Counted from the first letter of the stretch, positions 33,529 through 42,505 are shown. The stretch is DNA of 46,451 nucleotides from ZC4RG35 sp964571765 (GCA_964571765.1 CAZNDH010000014.1:1-46451), one strand, 5' to 3'. Made by a program: numbers and translations. The notes: a model not told the origin generated them from the sequence alone.

Positions 33529-33687
33529 ATGGCTGTACCTCGTACCACGACTGAACCTGGCTCGGGGGCCAAGGGTGTGGGAACGGACACCGGATACCTG
33601 TACTTGGCAGTTCGACTCGCTCTCGTCCTGTGCTTGTTCCCGGCGACCGGGGTTGCGATACAAACGGAGAAGCCGCTGCTACTGTGA
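33529..33687 (+). CDS. Possible 52-residue membrane micro-protein before pyrG
   Basis: A frame that begins MAVPRTTTEPGSGAK, has a hydrophobic helix (YLAVRLALVLCLFPATGVAI), and ends PLLL. It occupies most of the 191-base interval between recN and pyrG. No clear ribosome binding site precedes it and nothing like it is known to me; it may be chance. The region could instead hold the pyrG promoter, with TACTGT at 33680 a possible -10. Confidence 0.2.
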   Translation: MAVPRTTTEPGSGAKGVGTDTGYLYLAVRLALVLCLFPATGVAIQTEKPLLL

Positions 33688-33696
33688 AATCCCGTC

Positions 33697-35400
33697 ATGA
33701 ATGGGGACCTTCAGACGCCGCATCCGACCTCTGAAGCCCGACCGACCCCCTCCCACTCCCGGTTCATCTTTGTGACCGGTGGTGTCGTCTCCAGCTTGGG
33801 CAAGGGGATCACCGCGGCGTCCCTGGGCCGCCTGCTCAAGTCACGGGGCCTAAAGGTGGTCAACCAGAAGCTCGACCCCTACATCAACGTCGACCCGGGC
33901 ACCATGAACCCGTTCCAACACGGTGAGGTCTTCGTCACCGACGATGGAGGTGAGACCGACCTCGACCTGGGCCACTACGAGAGATTCACCGGTGAGAACC
34001 TCAAGCGATCCTCCAATGTCACTGCCGGATCGGTCTACCTGTCGGTGATCCAGAAGGAGCGCCGGGGCGACTACCTGGGCGACACGGTCCAGGTCATTCC
34101 CCACATCACCAATGAGATCAAAGACCGGATCCGGCGGGTGGCCTCCCAGGACGTCGACGTGGTGATCACCGAGGTGGGAGGCACCGTGGGCGACATCGAG
34201 AGCCTGCCCTTCCTCGAGGCGATCCGTCAGTTCGGCAACGAGGTGGGACGGGCCAACACCCTGTTCGTCCATCTCACCCTGGTCCCCTACATCGCCACCT
34301 CCGAGGAGCTGAAGACCAAGCCGACCCAGCACTCGGTGGCCGAGTTGCGCAGCAAGGGCATCCACCCCGATGTGATCATCGTCAGGTCGGACCGCGACAT
34401 CGACGAGGCAGTACGACGCAAGATCAGCCTCTTCTGCGATGTCGAGCCGCGTGCGGTGATCTCCTGTCCCGACTCACGCGACATCTATCAGGTGCCCCTC
34501 GTCCTCCATGCCGGAGGGCTCGACGATGTGGTCTGCGACCGGCTGGGCGTGGTCACCGGGCCACCCAATTTGGACACCTGGCGCGCCATGGTCGACAAGG
34601 CTCTCGCTGCCACCGAGGAGGTCACCATCGGGATCGTGGGCAAGTACGTCGAGCTTCCCGACGCCTACCTCTCGGTCGCCGAGGCCCTGCGTCACGGGGC
34701 TGCAGCCCAAGGGCTCAAGCTCGACCTTCGCTGGGTTCCCAGTGACGAGTTGACCGGTCTGCTCGCCGACTCGTATATGGAGGACCTCGACGGAGTTGTC
34801 ATCCCCGGTGGCTTCGGCTACAGGGGAGTCGAAGGCAAGATCCAGGCCATCCGGTACGCCCGGGAGCACCAGGTTCCCCTCCTCGGCCTGTGTCTCGGAC
34901 TGCAGTGTGCGGTGATCGAATTCGCCAGGTCGGTCCTGGGCCACAACGAGGCCAACAGCACCGAGTTCGACCCGTCGACCCCCCACCCGGTGATCGATCT
35001 CATGGCCAGTCAGGAGGACGTCGAGGACATGGGGGGAACCATGAGGCTCGGCCTCTATGCCGCCAAGCTGGCCGAAGGGTCGAAGGTGAGGGCTTTGTAT
35101 GGCGAGGAGCTGGTCTACGAGAGGCATCGCCACCGGTGGGAGGTGAACAATCGCTACCGCCGGGACCTGGAAGCCAACGGGATGCGGCTCTCCGGCCTTT
35201 CTCCCGATGACAACCTGGTGGAATACATCGAACTGGTCGATCACCCCTACTTCGTCGCCACCCAGGCTCATCCTGAGTTTCGCTCTCGACCCGACGTGCC
35301 CCATCCCCTGTTTGCCGGGCTGGTCGCCGCCGCCGAACGGAGGAGAGGTGGCCGGGTCCTGGTGATCAGCGACGAGGTCACCGAGGTCTCGGTCGACTGA
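33697..35400 (+). CDS. pyrG: CTP synthase
   Basis: A 567-residue amidotransferase that makes CTP from UTP with ATP and glutamine. The synthase half begins FIFVTGGVVSSLGKGI, with the Lys and P-loop, then KLDPYINVDPGTMNPFQHGEVFVTDDGGETDLDLGHYERF, which contains the UTP and Mg sites. The glutaminase half has the nucleophile Cys in LGLCLGLQCAVIEFA and the His-Glu pair in HPEF. The first 20 residues are a Pro/Thr-rich extension not needed for activity. A TACTGT box lies at 33680-33685, 11 bases before the ATG. A 5-bp GC hairpin at 35404-35419 follows the stop, but without a T tail. Confidence 0.96.
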   Translation: MNGDLQTPHPTSEARPTPSHSRFIFVTGGVVSSLGKGITAASLGRLLKSRGLKVVNQKLDPYINVDPGTMNPFQHGEVFVTDDGGETDLDLGHYERFTGENLKRSSNVTAGSVYLSVIQKERRGDYLGDTVQVIPHITNEIKDRIRRVASQDVDVVITEVGGTVGDIESLPFLEAIRQFGNEVGRANTLFVHLTLVPYIATSEELKTKPTQHSVAELRSKGIHPDVIIVRSDRDIDEAVRRKISLFCDVEPRAVISCPDSRDIYQVPLVLHAGGLDDVVCDRLGVVTGPPNLDTWRAMVDKALAATEEVTIGIVGKYVELPDAYLSVAEALRHGAAAQGLKLDLRWVPSDELTGLLADSYMEDLDGVVIPGGFGYRGVEGKIQAIRYAREHQVPLLGLCLGLQCAVIEFARSVLGHNEANSTEFDPSTPHPVIDLMASQEDVEDMGGTMRLGLYAAKLAEGSKVRALYGEELVYERHRHRWEVNNRYRRDLEANGMRLSGLSPDDNLVEYIELVDHPYFVATQAHPEFRSRPDVPHPLFAGLVAAAERRRGGRVLVISDEVTEVSVD

Positions 35401-35466
35401 AAGGCCAGTCACCGCTGGCAAAACGGGGGGCGCTGAGCCATTAGACAAGGGTTGGAGCGCCGGGTC

Positions 35467-35472
35467 TAGCCT
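35467..35472 (+). promoter_or_regulatory. Candidate -10 box TAGCCT before ald
   Basis: TAGCCT stands 25 bases before the GTG start of ald, upstream of its ribosome binding site GAGGAGG. TTAGAC at 35441 is a possible -35 but at 20 bases it is too far for a good match. Confidence 0.35.
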
Positions 35473-35496
35473 GACCCGCAATCGAGGAGGATCACA

Positions 35497-36618
35497 GTGA
35501 TCGTCGGTGTGCCCAGGGAGATCAAGACCGCCGAGCATCGGGTGGCGATCACCCCCATCGGGGTGCGAGAGCTCACCGATCGGGGTCACGAGGTGCTCAT
35601 AGAGAAGGGCGCCGGTGAGGGCTCCAGCATTCACGATGAGGAGTTCGAAGCCCAGGGGGCGACCGTCGTCCCCCTTCCCGAGGACGTGTTCGGGGCGGCC
35701 GAAATGATCCTCAAGGTCAAGGAGCCCCAGCCTGTCGAGATCGACATGCTCCGTGACGGTCAGACCCTGTTCACCTATCTACATCTCGCCGCCTACCCCG
35801 ACTTGGCCGCCGGGCTGATCAGGAAGGAGGTGGTGGCGATCGCCTACGAGACGGTGCAGATGCCAGACGGCTCTCTGCCTCTGCTCGCCCCTATGTCGGA
35901 GATCGCCGGACGGATGGCCACCCAGGCCGGAGCCCACTACCTGGAGCGGGCCCACGGGGGCCGCGGGATCCTCCTCGGTGGGGCCACCGGGGTCACGCCG
36001 GCCAAGGTGGTGGTGATCGGTGGTGGCATGGCCGGCTCCAACGCAGCGGTCATCGCAATGGGCATGCAGGCCAACGTCTTGGTCCTCGACACCGATGTCA
36101 ACAAACTGCGCACCCTGGACTCCCTCTATCACGGGCGGATAGTCACCTTGGCTTCCAACAGGCTGAACATCGAGGACCAGGTGCTCGGGGCGGACCTGGT
36201 GATCGGCACGGTGCTCATTCCCGGAGCGTCGGCCCCCAAGCTGGTCACCGAGGACATGATCCGCTCGATGCGCCGGGGTTCTGTGGTAGTAGACGTGGCC
36301 ATCGACCAGGGAGGCTGCTTCGAGACCTCGAGGGAGACCACCCACACCGACCCGGTGTACACCGTGCACGACGTCATTCACTACGCGGTGGGCAACATCC
36401 CCGGGGCGGTGCCCAACACCTCGACCTACGCCCTGACCAACGCCACCCTCCGCTATGCCCTGGCACTGGCAGGCAAGGGCCCGCGAGCAGCCATCAGTGC
36501 CCATCCCGAGCTTCTCGGTGGGGTCAACGTGGTCGGTGGCTCAGTGTGTCATCCGGCGGTGGCCGACAGCCTGGGCACCACGCACGTCCCGGCCAGTGAC
36601 GCTCTAGCCGGGATGTGA
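35497..36618 (+). CDS. ald: Alanine dehydrogenase
   Basis: A 373-residue NAD-dependent enzyme interconverting alanine and pyruvate plus ammonia. MIVGVPREIKTAEHRVAITP is the substrate-binding start with the conserved Arg and Lys; KVKEPQPVE and TYLHLAA supply the active-site Lys and His. VVVIGGGMAGSNAAVIAMGM is the NAD Rossmann loop. YAVGNIPGAVPNTSTYALTNATLRY is a strong family signature. GAGGAGG precedes the GTG with good spacing. It lies between pyrG and xerD, where mycobacteria carry a Nudix gene. Confidence 0.95.
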   Translation: MIVGVPREIKTAEHRVAITPIGVRELTDRGHEVLIEKGAGEGSSIHDEEFEAQGATVVPLPEDVFGAAEMILKVKEPQPVEIDMLRDGQTLFTYLHLAAYPDLAAGLIRKEVVAIAYETVQMPDGSLPLLAPMSEIAGRMATQAGAHYLERAHGGRGILLGGATGVTPAKVVVIGGGMAGSNAAVIAMGMQANVLVLDTDVNKLRTLDSLYHGRIVTLASNRLNIEDQVLGADLVIGTVLIPGASAPKLVTEDMIRSMRRGSVVVDVAIDQGGCFETSRETTHTDPVYTVHDVIHYAVGNIPGAVPNTSTYALTNATLRYALALAGKGPRAAISAHPELLGGVNVVGGSVCHPAVADSLGTTHVPASDALAGM

Positions 36619-37511
36619 CCAAAGACCCACTCCCTCTCGCGGAGGGAGTCGAGGAGTACCTGGTGTCCCTCCGGGTGGAGGCGGGCCTCTCTCCCAACAC
36701 TATCGCCGCCTACCGAGGTGACCTGGCGCAGTACCTGGAGTTCCTCGCCAGATCGGAGCCCACTGCCGACGATGTCGAGGAGTTCTCCGCAGAGCTCACC
36801 CGTCGTGGCCTGGCGCCGTCGACCCACAAGAGGAAGCTCTCTGCGGTCAAGGGGCTGCACCGCTTCTTGGTCGCCGAGGGCCTTCGCGAGGTTGACCCCA
36901 CCGTGCTGGTGGCGACACCGAGACGTCCCGACCCATTCCCCAAGGCCCTGGAGGTGGACGAGGTATTTCGGCTTCTCGACGCCCCGGACACCTCCACTCG
37001 CGGCGGGCGGAGGGATTCTGCCCTCCTCGAGTTCCTCTACGCCACCGGCTCCCGGGTGTCCGAAACGGTGGCCGTCGACCTCACCGACATCGACCTGGAT
37101 GACCGGGTGACGCTGGTCACCGGCAAAGGCTCGAGGCAGCGTCTGGTTCCCCTGGGATCGAAGGCGGTCGAGGCGCTGATCTCTTGGCTCCCCGACCGTC
37201 TCGCCCTGGTGAAGCGGTCGGTCCGCGGCGACCCGGTATTCCTGAACCTGAGGGGTGGGCGGCTCACCCGTCAAGGCGTCTTCGACGTGGTGAGACGAAA
37301 CGCTGCCAGGGCGGGGATCGACCCTTCGCGGGTCTCTCCTCACGTGCTCCGGCACTCGGCGGCCACCCACATGGTCGAGGCCGGTGCCGACCTTCGAACG
37401 GTCCAAGAACTCCTCGGTCACGCTACAATCAGCACCACCCAGGTCTACACGCGGGTCAGCGCCACCCACGTCATAGAGATCTACACCCAAGCCCACCCTA
37501 GGAGTCGGTGA
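36615..37511 (+). CDS. xerD: Tyrosine recombinase XerD
   Basis: A 298-residue site-specific recombinase for resolving chromosome dimers at dif. Residues 1-100 are the core-binding SAM-like domain, the rest the catalytic domain. Catalytic residues are R147 (GSRVSE), K171 (GKGSRQ), H243 and R246 (HVLRHS), H269 (GHATIST) and Y278 (VYTRVS). All are present. The context (pyrG to scpAB) matches the housekeeping xerD of actinobacteria rather than a mobile integrase. The GTG overlaps the ald stop. Confidence 0.94.
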   Translation: MTKDPLPLAEGVEEYLVSLRVEAGLSPNTIAAYRGDLAQYLEFLARSEPTADDVEEFSAELTRRGLAPSTHKRKLSAVKGLHRFLVAEGLREVDPTVLVATPRRPDPFPKALEVDEVFRLLDAPDTSTRGGRRDSALLEFLYATGSRVSETVAVDLTDIDLDDRVTLVTGKGSRQRLVPLGSKAVEALISWLPDRLALVKRSVRGDPVFLNLRGGRLTRQGVFDVVRRNAARAGIDPSRVSPHVLRHSAATHMVEAGADLRTVQELLGHATISTTQVYTRVSATHVIEIYTQAHPRSR

Positions 37512-37861
37512 TGCCGCTCGACACATCCAAAGCCGAAGAGACGCTCAAGAAGGAGCGGGCTCAGCTGGTTCACCAGCTCGCCGAGTTGGGTGCGGCCGAG
37601 ACCGGTGACCTCGATGTCGATCTCGACTTCGGGGGGAGCTTCGCCGATGCGGCTGCAGTGACAGCCGAGCGCACCGAGGTGCTTGGGGTTGTCGAATCCC
37701 TCAAGAGCCAGGTCGATGACATCGATCGGGCTCTGGCCCATCTCGCCGCGGGCAAGTACGGGATCTGCAACATCTGCGGCGAGGACATCGACCCCGATCG
37801 CCTCGAGTTCCGACCGGCGTCGATCCTCTGCGTCGACTGCAAGACCAAAGCCACCGCCTGA
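37511..37861 (+). CDS. TraR/DksA-family zinc-finger protein
   Basis: A 116-residue protein: an N-terminal coiled-coil-like helix pair (TLKKERAQLVHQLAELG, EVLGVVESLKSQVDDIDRALAHL) and a C-terminal C4 finger with C86, C89, C107 and C110. Family members insert the coiled coil into the secondary channel of RNA polymerase, or are unknown. The acidic tip motif DxxDxA of DksA is present only loosely (DDIDRA). It overlaps xerD (TGATG with GTG option at 37508) and belongs to the same transcript. Confidence 0.8.
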   Translation: MPLDTSKAEETLKKERAQLVHQLAELGAAETGDLDVDLDFGGSFADAAAVTAERTEVLGVVESLKSQVDDIDRALAHLAAGKYGICNICGEDIDPDRLEFRPASILCVDCKTKATA

Positions 37862-37869
37862 ACCACCCG

Positions 37870-38397
37870 ATGCGGGTCCGGCCGATCCACCTGGTCCGGC
37901 GCTTTTTCGAGGTACTTTTCGCCCGACCACTCAAAGCCGACGAGCTCACTCAGGTGGCCGGCTGGATCGGGCCGGAGCTGTTCACGGTGTTCGTCGCACA
38001 GCAGACCGCCGACCAGCGCCACGGTCATCACACCGCGTTGAGAGTGGTCGAAGCGGGTTACACCGATCCGGTTCTGATCTCGGCGGCCGCCCTGCACGAC
38101 GTGGGCAAGCGCCACTCCGGGTTGGGGGCAGTGGGCCGGAGCCTGGCTACGGTGATGATGGTGCTCGGTCTGCCGATGAGAGGCCGGATGGCCGCCTACC
38201 GCGACCACGGCGTCCTGGGTGCTGTCGACCTGGAGAGGTTGGGGGCGCCCAACCTGGTGGTCCTTTTCGCCCGGCATCATCAGGTCGGCCGGCCGGACTC
38301 AATCCACCCGTCGGTCTGGGCGGTCCTCCACCACGCCGACCTTGCGACATTGCCCCGTGGCAGGGACCGCGGCGGAATATCCTCGCCATCAGGATGA
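37870..38397 (+). CDS. HD-domain phosphohydrolase-like protein
   Basis: A 175-residue protein with HGHHTALRVVEAG around residues 51-63 and the HD doublet AALHDVGK at H76-D77. A further His and Asp follow late (ARHHQVG, LHHADL). Such HD proteins act on nucleotides or phosphates with a metal centre; the substrate is unknown. It stands between the TraR/DksA gene and scpA. Its last codons overlap scpA (ATGA), so expression is coupled with chromosome segregation genes. The call rests on the metal motif. Confidence 0.7.
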   Translation: MRVRPIHLVRRFFEVLFARPLKADELTQVAGWIGPELFTVFVAQQTADQRHGHHTALRVVEAGYTDPVLISAAALHDVGKRHSGLGAVGRSLATVMMVLGLPMRGRMAAYRDHGVLGAVDLERLGAPNLVVLFARHHQVGRPDSIHPSVWAVLHHADLATLPRGRDRGGISSPSG

Positions 38398-39155
38398 CCT
38401 TCCAGGTGAAGACCACGGTGTTCGAGGGACCCCTTGATCTGTTGCTCCAGCTGATCATCCGGCACCAGCTGGAGATCGCCGCGGTGGGGCTCAGCGGGGT
38501 AGTCGCCGAGTACTTGGCGTTCCTCGAGGACATGGAGAGGATGGACATCGAGGTGACCTCCGAGTTCCTCCTGATCGCCGCCACCCTGATTCAGCTGAAG
38601 ACCCGGTCACTGCTGCCGGCGCCGGGTGAGCTCGCACTCGACGATGAGCTTGCCCTGGTCGAGGAGCGTGACCGCCTTCTCTCCCGACTACTCGCCTGCG
38701 TCACCTTCAAGGACGTGGCCGCGGTCCTCCTCCGTCGGATCCGGGAGACCAACCGGATGGTGCCCAGGATCTCGGGCCTGGACCAACACATCCGGCCCCG
38801 TGCCGAGCTGGTGGAGCTGCCCGTCGAGGCGGCAGGGCTGGCCCGCATTGCCACTGCGGTGTTCTCCCGGGTCGACCGGGAGCCTGATCTCGACCATCTC
38901 GAGCTCGATCTTCCCAGCGTGGAGGAGGCCATCGAAGATCTGCGCTCCCGGCTCGAGGAGGTCACCATGACCGGCTTCGACGAACTGGTGGAACATTGCA
39001 GCCGCCCCGTGGAGGTTGCGGCCTACTTTCTCGCCCTGCTCGAGATGGCTCGATGGGGGCTGGTCGAGCTGACACAGAAGGATTGGCTCTCCGGCATCGA
39101 AGTCCGGCACCGACACGAGGGCGACATCGACCTGACCTCGGAGTGGGCGAGATGA
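38394..39155 (+). CDS. scpA: Segregation and condensation protein A
   Basis: A 253-residue kleisin that binds the SMC heads with ScpB. The start FQVKTTVFEGPLDLLLQLII is a family hallmark, with LLQLIIRHQLEIAAV as the helix that binds the SMC neck and FLLIAATLIQLKTRSLLP next. The middle is acidic and less conserved; the C-terminal winged-helix (AAYFLALLEMARWGLVELTQ) binds the cap of SMC. The open frame runs upstream to 37683 in the shadow of other genes; ATG 38394 is certain because it overlaps the HD gene and begins the family motif. Confidence 0.93.
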   Translation: MTFQVKTTVFEGPLDLLLQLIIRHQLEIAAVGLSGVVAEYLAFLEDMERMDIEVTSEFLLIAATLIQLKTRSLLPAPGELALDDELALVEERDRLLSRLLACVTFKDVAAVLLRRIRETNRMVPRISGLDQHIRPRAELVELPVEAAGLARIATAVFSRVDREPDLDHLELDLPSVEEAIEDLRSRLEEVTMTGFDELVEHCSRPVEVAAYFLALLEMARWGLVELTQKDWLSGIEVRHRHEGDIDLTSEWAR

Positions 39156-39712
39156 GCCCGTTGGCCGCACTGGAGGCCATCCTCTTCGTCGCCGAGGCTC
39201 CGGTGCCCGTCGGCGAGCTCGCCGAGGTCCTCGAAATGCCCAGGTCGGAAGTGGAGGAGCTGCTCGTCCGGCTCCGCTCGGACATGGAGGAGCGATACGC
39301 CGGCCTGGTCCTCAATGAGGTCGCCGGAGGGTGGCGGCTGTACAGCCATCCCGACGCATACCACTACCTGGAGCGGTTCGCCGCATCGGCGACGGCACGA
39401 CGAATCTCGCCCGCCGCACTGGAGGCGCTGGCGGTGGTGGCCTACCGTCAGCCGGTTTCCCGCAGCCAGGTCTCGGAGATCCGCGGGGTCGACTCCGATT
39501 CGGCGGTGCGCACCCTGGAACGGCTCGGCCTCATCGAGGAGAAGGAGCGTCTCAGCCTGCCGGGAAGCCCCGCGGTGTACCAGACCACCCCCATGTTCCT
39601 CGAGCGGTTAGGGCTGGGCTCGCTCGAGGAGTTGCCGCCCCTTGCCGAACACATCCCCCCTGCTGAGTTCGTTGACTCTCTCGAGGAGAGCTTTCGGCCC
39701 GGGACCGGCTGA
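39152..39712 (+). CDS. scpB: Segregation and condensation protein B
   Basis: A 186-residue partner of ScpA with two winged-helix domains. LAALEAILFVAEAPVPVGELAEVL is the first and ALEALAVVAYRQPVSRSQVSEIRGVDSDSAVRTLERLGLIEE the second. The last 25 residues are an unstructured tail. The ATG overlaps the scpA stop (ATGA), so the two are made together, as the condensin complex needs. The gene ends 3 bases before rluB. Confidence 0.93.
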   Translation: MSPLAALEAILFVAEAPVPVGELAEVLEMPRSEVEELLVRLRSDMEERYAGLVLNEVAGGWRLYSHPDAYHYLERFAASATARRISPAALEALAVVAYRQPVSRSQVSEIRGVDSDSAVRTLERLGLIEEKERLSLPGSPAVYQTTPMFLERLGLGSLEELPPLAEHIPPAEFVDSLEESFRPGTG

Positions 39713-39715
39713 GCG

Positions 39716-40444
39716 ATGGCGGAGCGGATCCGCGTCCAGAAGGCGATGTCGGCGGCTGGCCTGATGTCGCGTCGCGCCGCCGAAGATGCGATAACCGGAG
39801 GGAGGGTCGCCATCGACGGGGTCCCCGCGGTGCTGGGAGACCGGATCGACGTCGCATCCCAGACCCTCACCCTCGACGGGATCCCGGTGACGGTCGACCC
39901 CGAGAAGGAGACCCACCTCCTCTACAAACCGGTGGGCGTGGTCTCGACGGCACGGGACCCCCAGGGGAGGACTACGGTTGTCGACCTGGTTCGGTCGGAG
40001 CGGCGTCTCTACCCGGTGGGCCGACTCGACGCGGACAGCGAGGGGCTGATCCTGGTGTCGAACGACGGTGAGCTGACCAACCGGGTGACACACCCCGGCT
40101 TCGGGATCACCAAGACCTACCTGGTCCGGGTGGTGGGGGAGGTCGCCCCGGCCACGTTGAGACGCCTCGCCGATGGTGTCGGGTTGGAGGACGGTGTGGC
40201 CAGGGCGGAGAGGGCCCGACTGGTCGACGTGGGTCGTGGCCGGTCGTTGGTGGAGGTGGTGATGGTGGAAGGGCGGAACCGAGAGGTGCGCCGGATGATG
40301 GCGGCGCTGGGTCATGACGTACAGCAGTTGGTACGGACCGCGATCGGCCCAATCTCCGACCCTGGGCTCCGTCCCGGTAGATCGCGCCGGTTGACCTCCG
40401 ATGAGATCCGTCGCCTCCTCGCCGAGGGGAGCGGCCCGAGATGA
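39716..40444 (+). CDS. rluB: Ribosomal large-subunit pseudouridine synthase (RluB family)
   Basis: A 242-residue synthase. Residues 3-60 are an S4 RNA-binding domain (IRVQKAMSAAGLMSRRAAE). The catalytic Asp is D105 in YPVGRLDADSEGL. LLYKPVGVVSTARDPQGRTTVVDL and the late EGRNREVRRMMAALGH block are RluB/RsuA signatures. The likely target is a uridine in domain V of 23S rRNA, by analogy to E. coli RluB. It overlaps aroA by ATGA. Confidence 0.9.
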   Translation: MAERIRVQKAMSAAGLMSRRAAEDAITGGRVAIDGVPAVLGDRIDVASQTLTLDGIPVTVDPEKETHLLYKPVGVVSTARDPQGRTTVVDLVRSERRLYPVGRLDADSEGLILVSNDGELTNRVTHPGFGITKTYLVRVVGEVAPATLRRLADGVGLEDGVARAERARLVDVGRGRSLVEVVMVEGRNREVRRMMAALGHDVQQLVRTAIGPISDPGLRPGRSRRLTSDEIRRLLAEGSGPR

Positions 40445-41703
40445 CGGTGCGCGGTCTGGGCCCGGCCCCTGAAGGGTTCGAGGCTGTGGTGAACCCTCCA
40501 GGGTCCAAGTCGGTGACGATCCGGGCGATGGCCGCAGCGGCCCTTGCCGAGGGCCGCTCCCACCTCTATGGGGCCCTAGACGCCGATGACACCAGGGCGA
40601 TGGGCCGGGTGCTGCGGGGTTTTGGGGTGGCGGTGGCCACCGGCGCCGAGCCATGGAGCATCGACGGGGTGGGGCCACACCTGAGGAGGCCTGCCGAGAT
40701 CATCGATGCCGGGGAATCGGGCCTCAGCGCCCGCATAGCGGTCGCCTTGTCGGCGTTGGTGGATGGGGACGTGACCGTCGACGGTGTGGGTCGGTTGCGC
40801 GAGCGTCCCGTGGTCCCGCTCCTCGAGGCACTCGCCGGACAGGGCATCCCGGTCGCCACCATGCGGGGCCGGCTCCCGGTGACTGTGAGCGGCCAGGGAG
40901 GCCTCTGGGGTGGGGAGATCGCGGTGGACTCCACACTGAGCAGCCAGTTCGTCACCGCATTGCTCCTGGTAGCTCCGACGGCCAGCCAACCCACCCGCAT
41001 CCGGGTCGAGGGAGACCGGGGGGCGGCCGGCTACGTCGAGGTGACCGAGAGGGTGATGTCGGCTTTCGGTGCCGAAGTCATCCCAACCATCACCGGCTAC
41101 GAGGTACCCAACTCCGGGTACCATCCTGCCGACTTCCCGGTCGAGCCTGATGTGTCGGCGGCGGTGTACCCGATGGTGGCCGCGGCGATAACCGGGGGAG
41201 CGGTCTCCATCCCTGGTGTTCGCCTCGACTCATCACAGCCCGACATCGTGGTAGCCGAGTGTCTTCGCCGGATGGGATGCCGGGTGAGCGACGACGACTC
41301 CCTGCGCATCGAAGGCCCCGAGCACCTCGAGCCCATCACCGTCCAGATGAGTGATGCCCCCGACGGAGCCCTGGCCCTGGCGGTGGCCTGTCTCTTCGCC
41401 GAGGGACCCAGCCGAATTGGAGGTCTCTGGACCCTGCGCCACAAGGAGTCCGACCGCCTCGAGGCGATGAGCAGGGAGATGAACCGACTCGGGGCGCAGG
41501 TTGGCGTGGACGGCGACGCGCTGGTCATCGAGCCCCGGCCCCTGAGTCAGGGGGTGGTGAACCCGCACGGAGACCACCGGGTTGCGATGTCACTCGCCCT
41601 GGTCGGGTTGAAGGTGGAAGGGGTCCAGGTAGAGCATCCTGAAGTGGTCAACAAGACCTGGCCTGGGTTCTGGGATGCGTTGGGTGACGTGGGGAGTCGA
41701 TGA
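40441..41703 (+). CDS. aroA: 3-phosphoshikimate 1-carboxyvinyltransferase (EPSP synthase)
   Basis: A 420-residue shikimate-pathway enzyme. NPPGSKSVTIRAM gives K23 and R28 for phosphate binding, RERPVVPLLEAL near residue 122 the substrate-binding Arg, and HKESDRLEAM and GDHRVAMSLALVGL the late motifs. The loop that usually reads GNAGTxxRP is here GESGLSARI (91-99), with changes at the positions that touch phosphoenolpyruvate. In E. coli numbering Thr97 becomes Leu and Pro101 becomes Ile. The fold and remaining motifs support a true EPSP synthase; the altered loop is odd. It is coupled to rluB and precedes cmk. Confidence 0.88.
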   Translation: MTVRGLGPAPEGFEAVVNPPGSKSVTIRAMAAAALAEGRSHLYGALDADDTRAMGRVLRGFGVAVATGAEPWSIDGVGPHLRRPAEIIDAGESGLSARIAVALSALVDGDVTVDGVGRLRERPVVPLLEALAGQGIPVATMRGRLPVTVSGQGGLWGGEIAVDSTLSSQFVTALLLVAPTASQPTRIRVEGDRGAAGYVEVTERVMSAFGAEVIPTITGYEVPNSGYHPADFPVEPDVSAAVYPMVAAAITGGAVSIPGVRLDSSQPDIVVAECLRRMGCRVSDDDSLRIEGPEHLEPITVQMSDAPDGALALAVACLFAEGPSRIGGLWTLRHKESDRLEAMSREMNRLGAQVGVDGDALVIEPRPLSQGVVNPHGDHRVAMSLALVGLKVEGVQVEHPEVVNKTWPGFWDALGDVGSR

Positions 41704-41846
41704 CTTCCATCGCCGGATGGTGTGCATCGCGGCGTTCGAGTCACTAGGTTGGAAACCCACGAGAGGACCACGGCCCCGACTTTCGCCCCCATTGTCCGAA
41801 GAACCCCCCAAGTAGGACAACCCCTCCGGGGCCGGGGGCCTCTCGA

Positions 41847-41852
41847 TATCCT
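41847..41852 (+). promoter_or_regulatory. Candidate -10 box TATCCT before cmk, leaderless start
   Basis: TATCCT is followed by 8 bases (CGCCGGCG) and the cmk ATG at 41861, with no Shine-Dalgarno. The 157-base aroA-cmk interval otherwise holds only GC-rich sequence with no frame I would call a gene. Confidence 0.4.
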
Positions 41853-41860
41853 CGCCGGCG

Positions 41861-42505
41861 ATGTCGTTGATAGTCACCATCGACGGCCCGAGTGGCACCG
41901 GCAAGAGCACCGTGTCACGGGCTGTCGCCCACCAGGCCGGGCTGCCTCATCTCGACACCGGGGCCTTCTACCGGGCGGCGACGGTGGCAGTCCTCGACGC
42001 CGGGATCGATCCCGACGACCGAGCAGCCGTTGAGTTTCGGGTCGAGGGGATCCGGCTCGACCAGGTGGACGGATCGACCCTCCTCGACGGTCGTGACGTC
42101 TCGGTGGAGATCAGGGAGGACCATGTCAGCCGGGCGGTGTCAGCAGTGTCTGCTCACCGGGGCGTCAGGGATCGACTGGTCGAGATGCAGCGTCGATGGA
42201 TCGACGACCACGGGCATCGTGGGGTGGTCGAAGGCCGGGACATCGGCTCGGTGGTCTTCCCCGATGCGGAGCTCAAGGTGTACCTCGACGCCCGCCCCGA
42301 GGTCCGGGCGTGGCGGAGAGCCCGGGAGCGAGGGGACGACCCTCACGTAGTGGCCCAGGCGATGGCCCGCCGCGACCACCTCGACTCGACGCGCCTCACC
42401 TCACCACTGGCGGTGCCCGAAGGTGCGGTGGTGGTGGACACATCGGAGATGACCTTTGAGGAGGTGGTGACCCGGGTCCTCGAACTGATCGCGGCGAAGT
42501 CCTGA
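41861..42505 (+). CDS. cmk: Cytidylate kinase
   Basis: A 214-residue kinase turning CMP and dCMP into the diphosphates. TIDGPSGTGKSTVSRAVA (P-loop near residues 8-16) is followed by LPHLDTGAFYRAAT, the CMP-binding loop. DIGSVVFPDAELKVYLDARPEVRAWRRARE carries the adjacent Asp and Arg residues, and RRDHLDSTRLTSPL closes the lid. The order rluB-aroA-cmk-ispH-der is a variant of the common cmk-der pairing of actinobacteria. Confidence 0.94.
   Translation: MSLIVTIDGPSGTGKSTVSRAVAHQAGLPHLDTGAFYRAATVAVLDAGIDPDDRAAVEFRVEGIRLDQVDGSTLLDGRDVSVEIREDHVSRAVSAVSAHRGVRDRLVEMQRRWIDDHGHRGVVEGRDIGSVVFPDAELKVYLDARPEVRAWRRARERGDDPHVVAQAMARRDHLDSTRLTSPLAVPEGAVVVDTSEMTFEEVVTRVLELIAAKS

Noticed and set aside
35404..35419. 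A GCCAG/CTGGC hairpin after pyrG
   Set aside because: Five base pairs without a T tract is too weak to call a terminator.
34474..35634. A 386-codon minus-strand frame over the end of pyrG and the start of ald
   Set aside because: Antisense to two strongly supported genes and spans their intergenic promoter region.
36615..37511. XerD as a possible mobile-element integrase
   Set aside because: It sits in the conserved pyrG-xerD-scpAB context and has housekeeping length and motifs, so it is the chromosome dimer recombinase.
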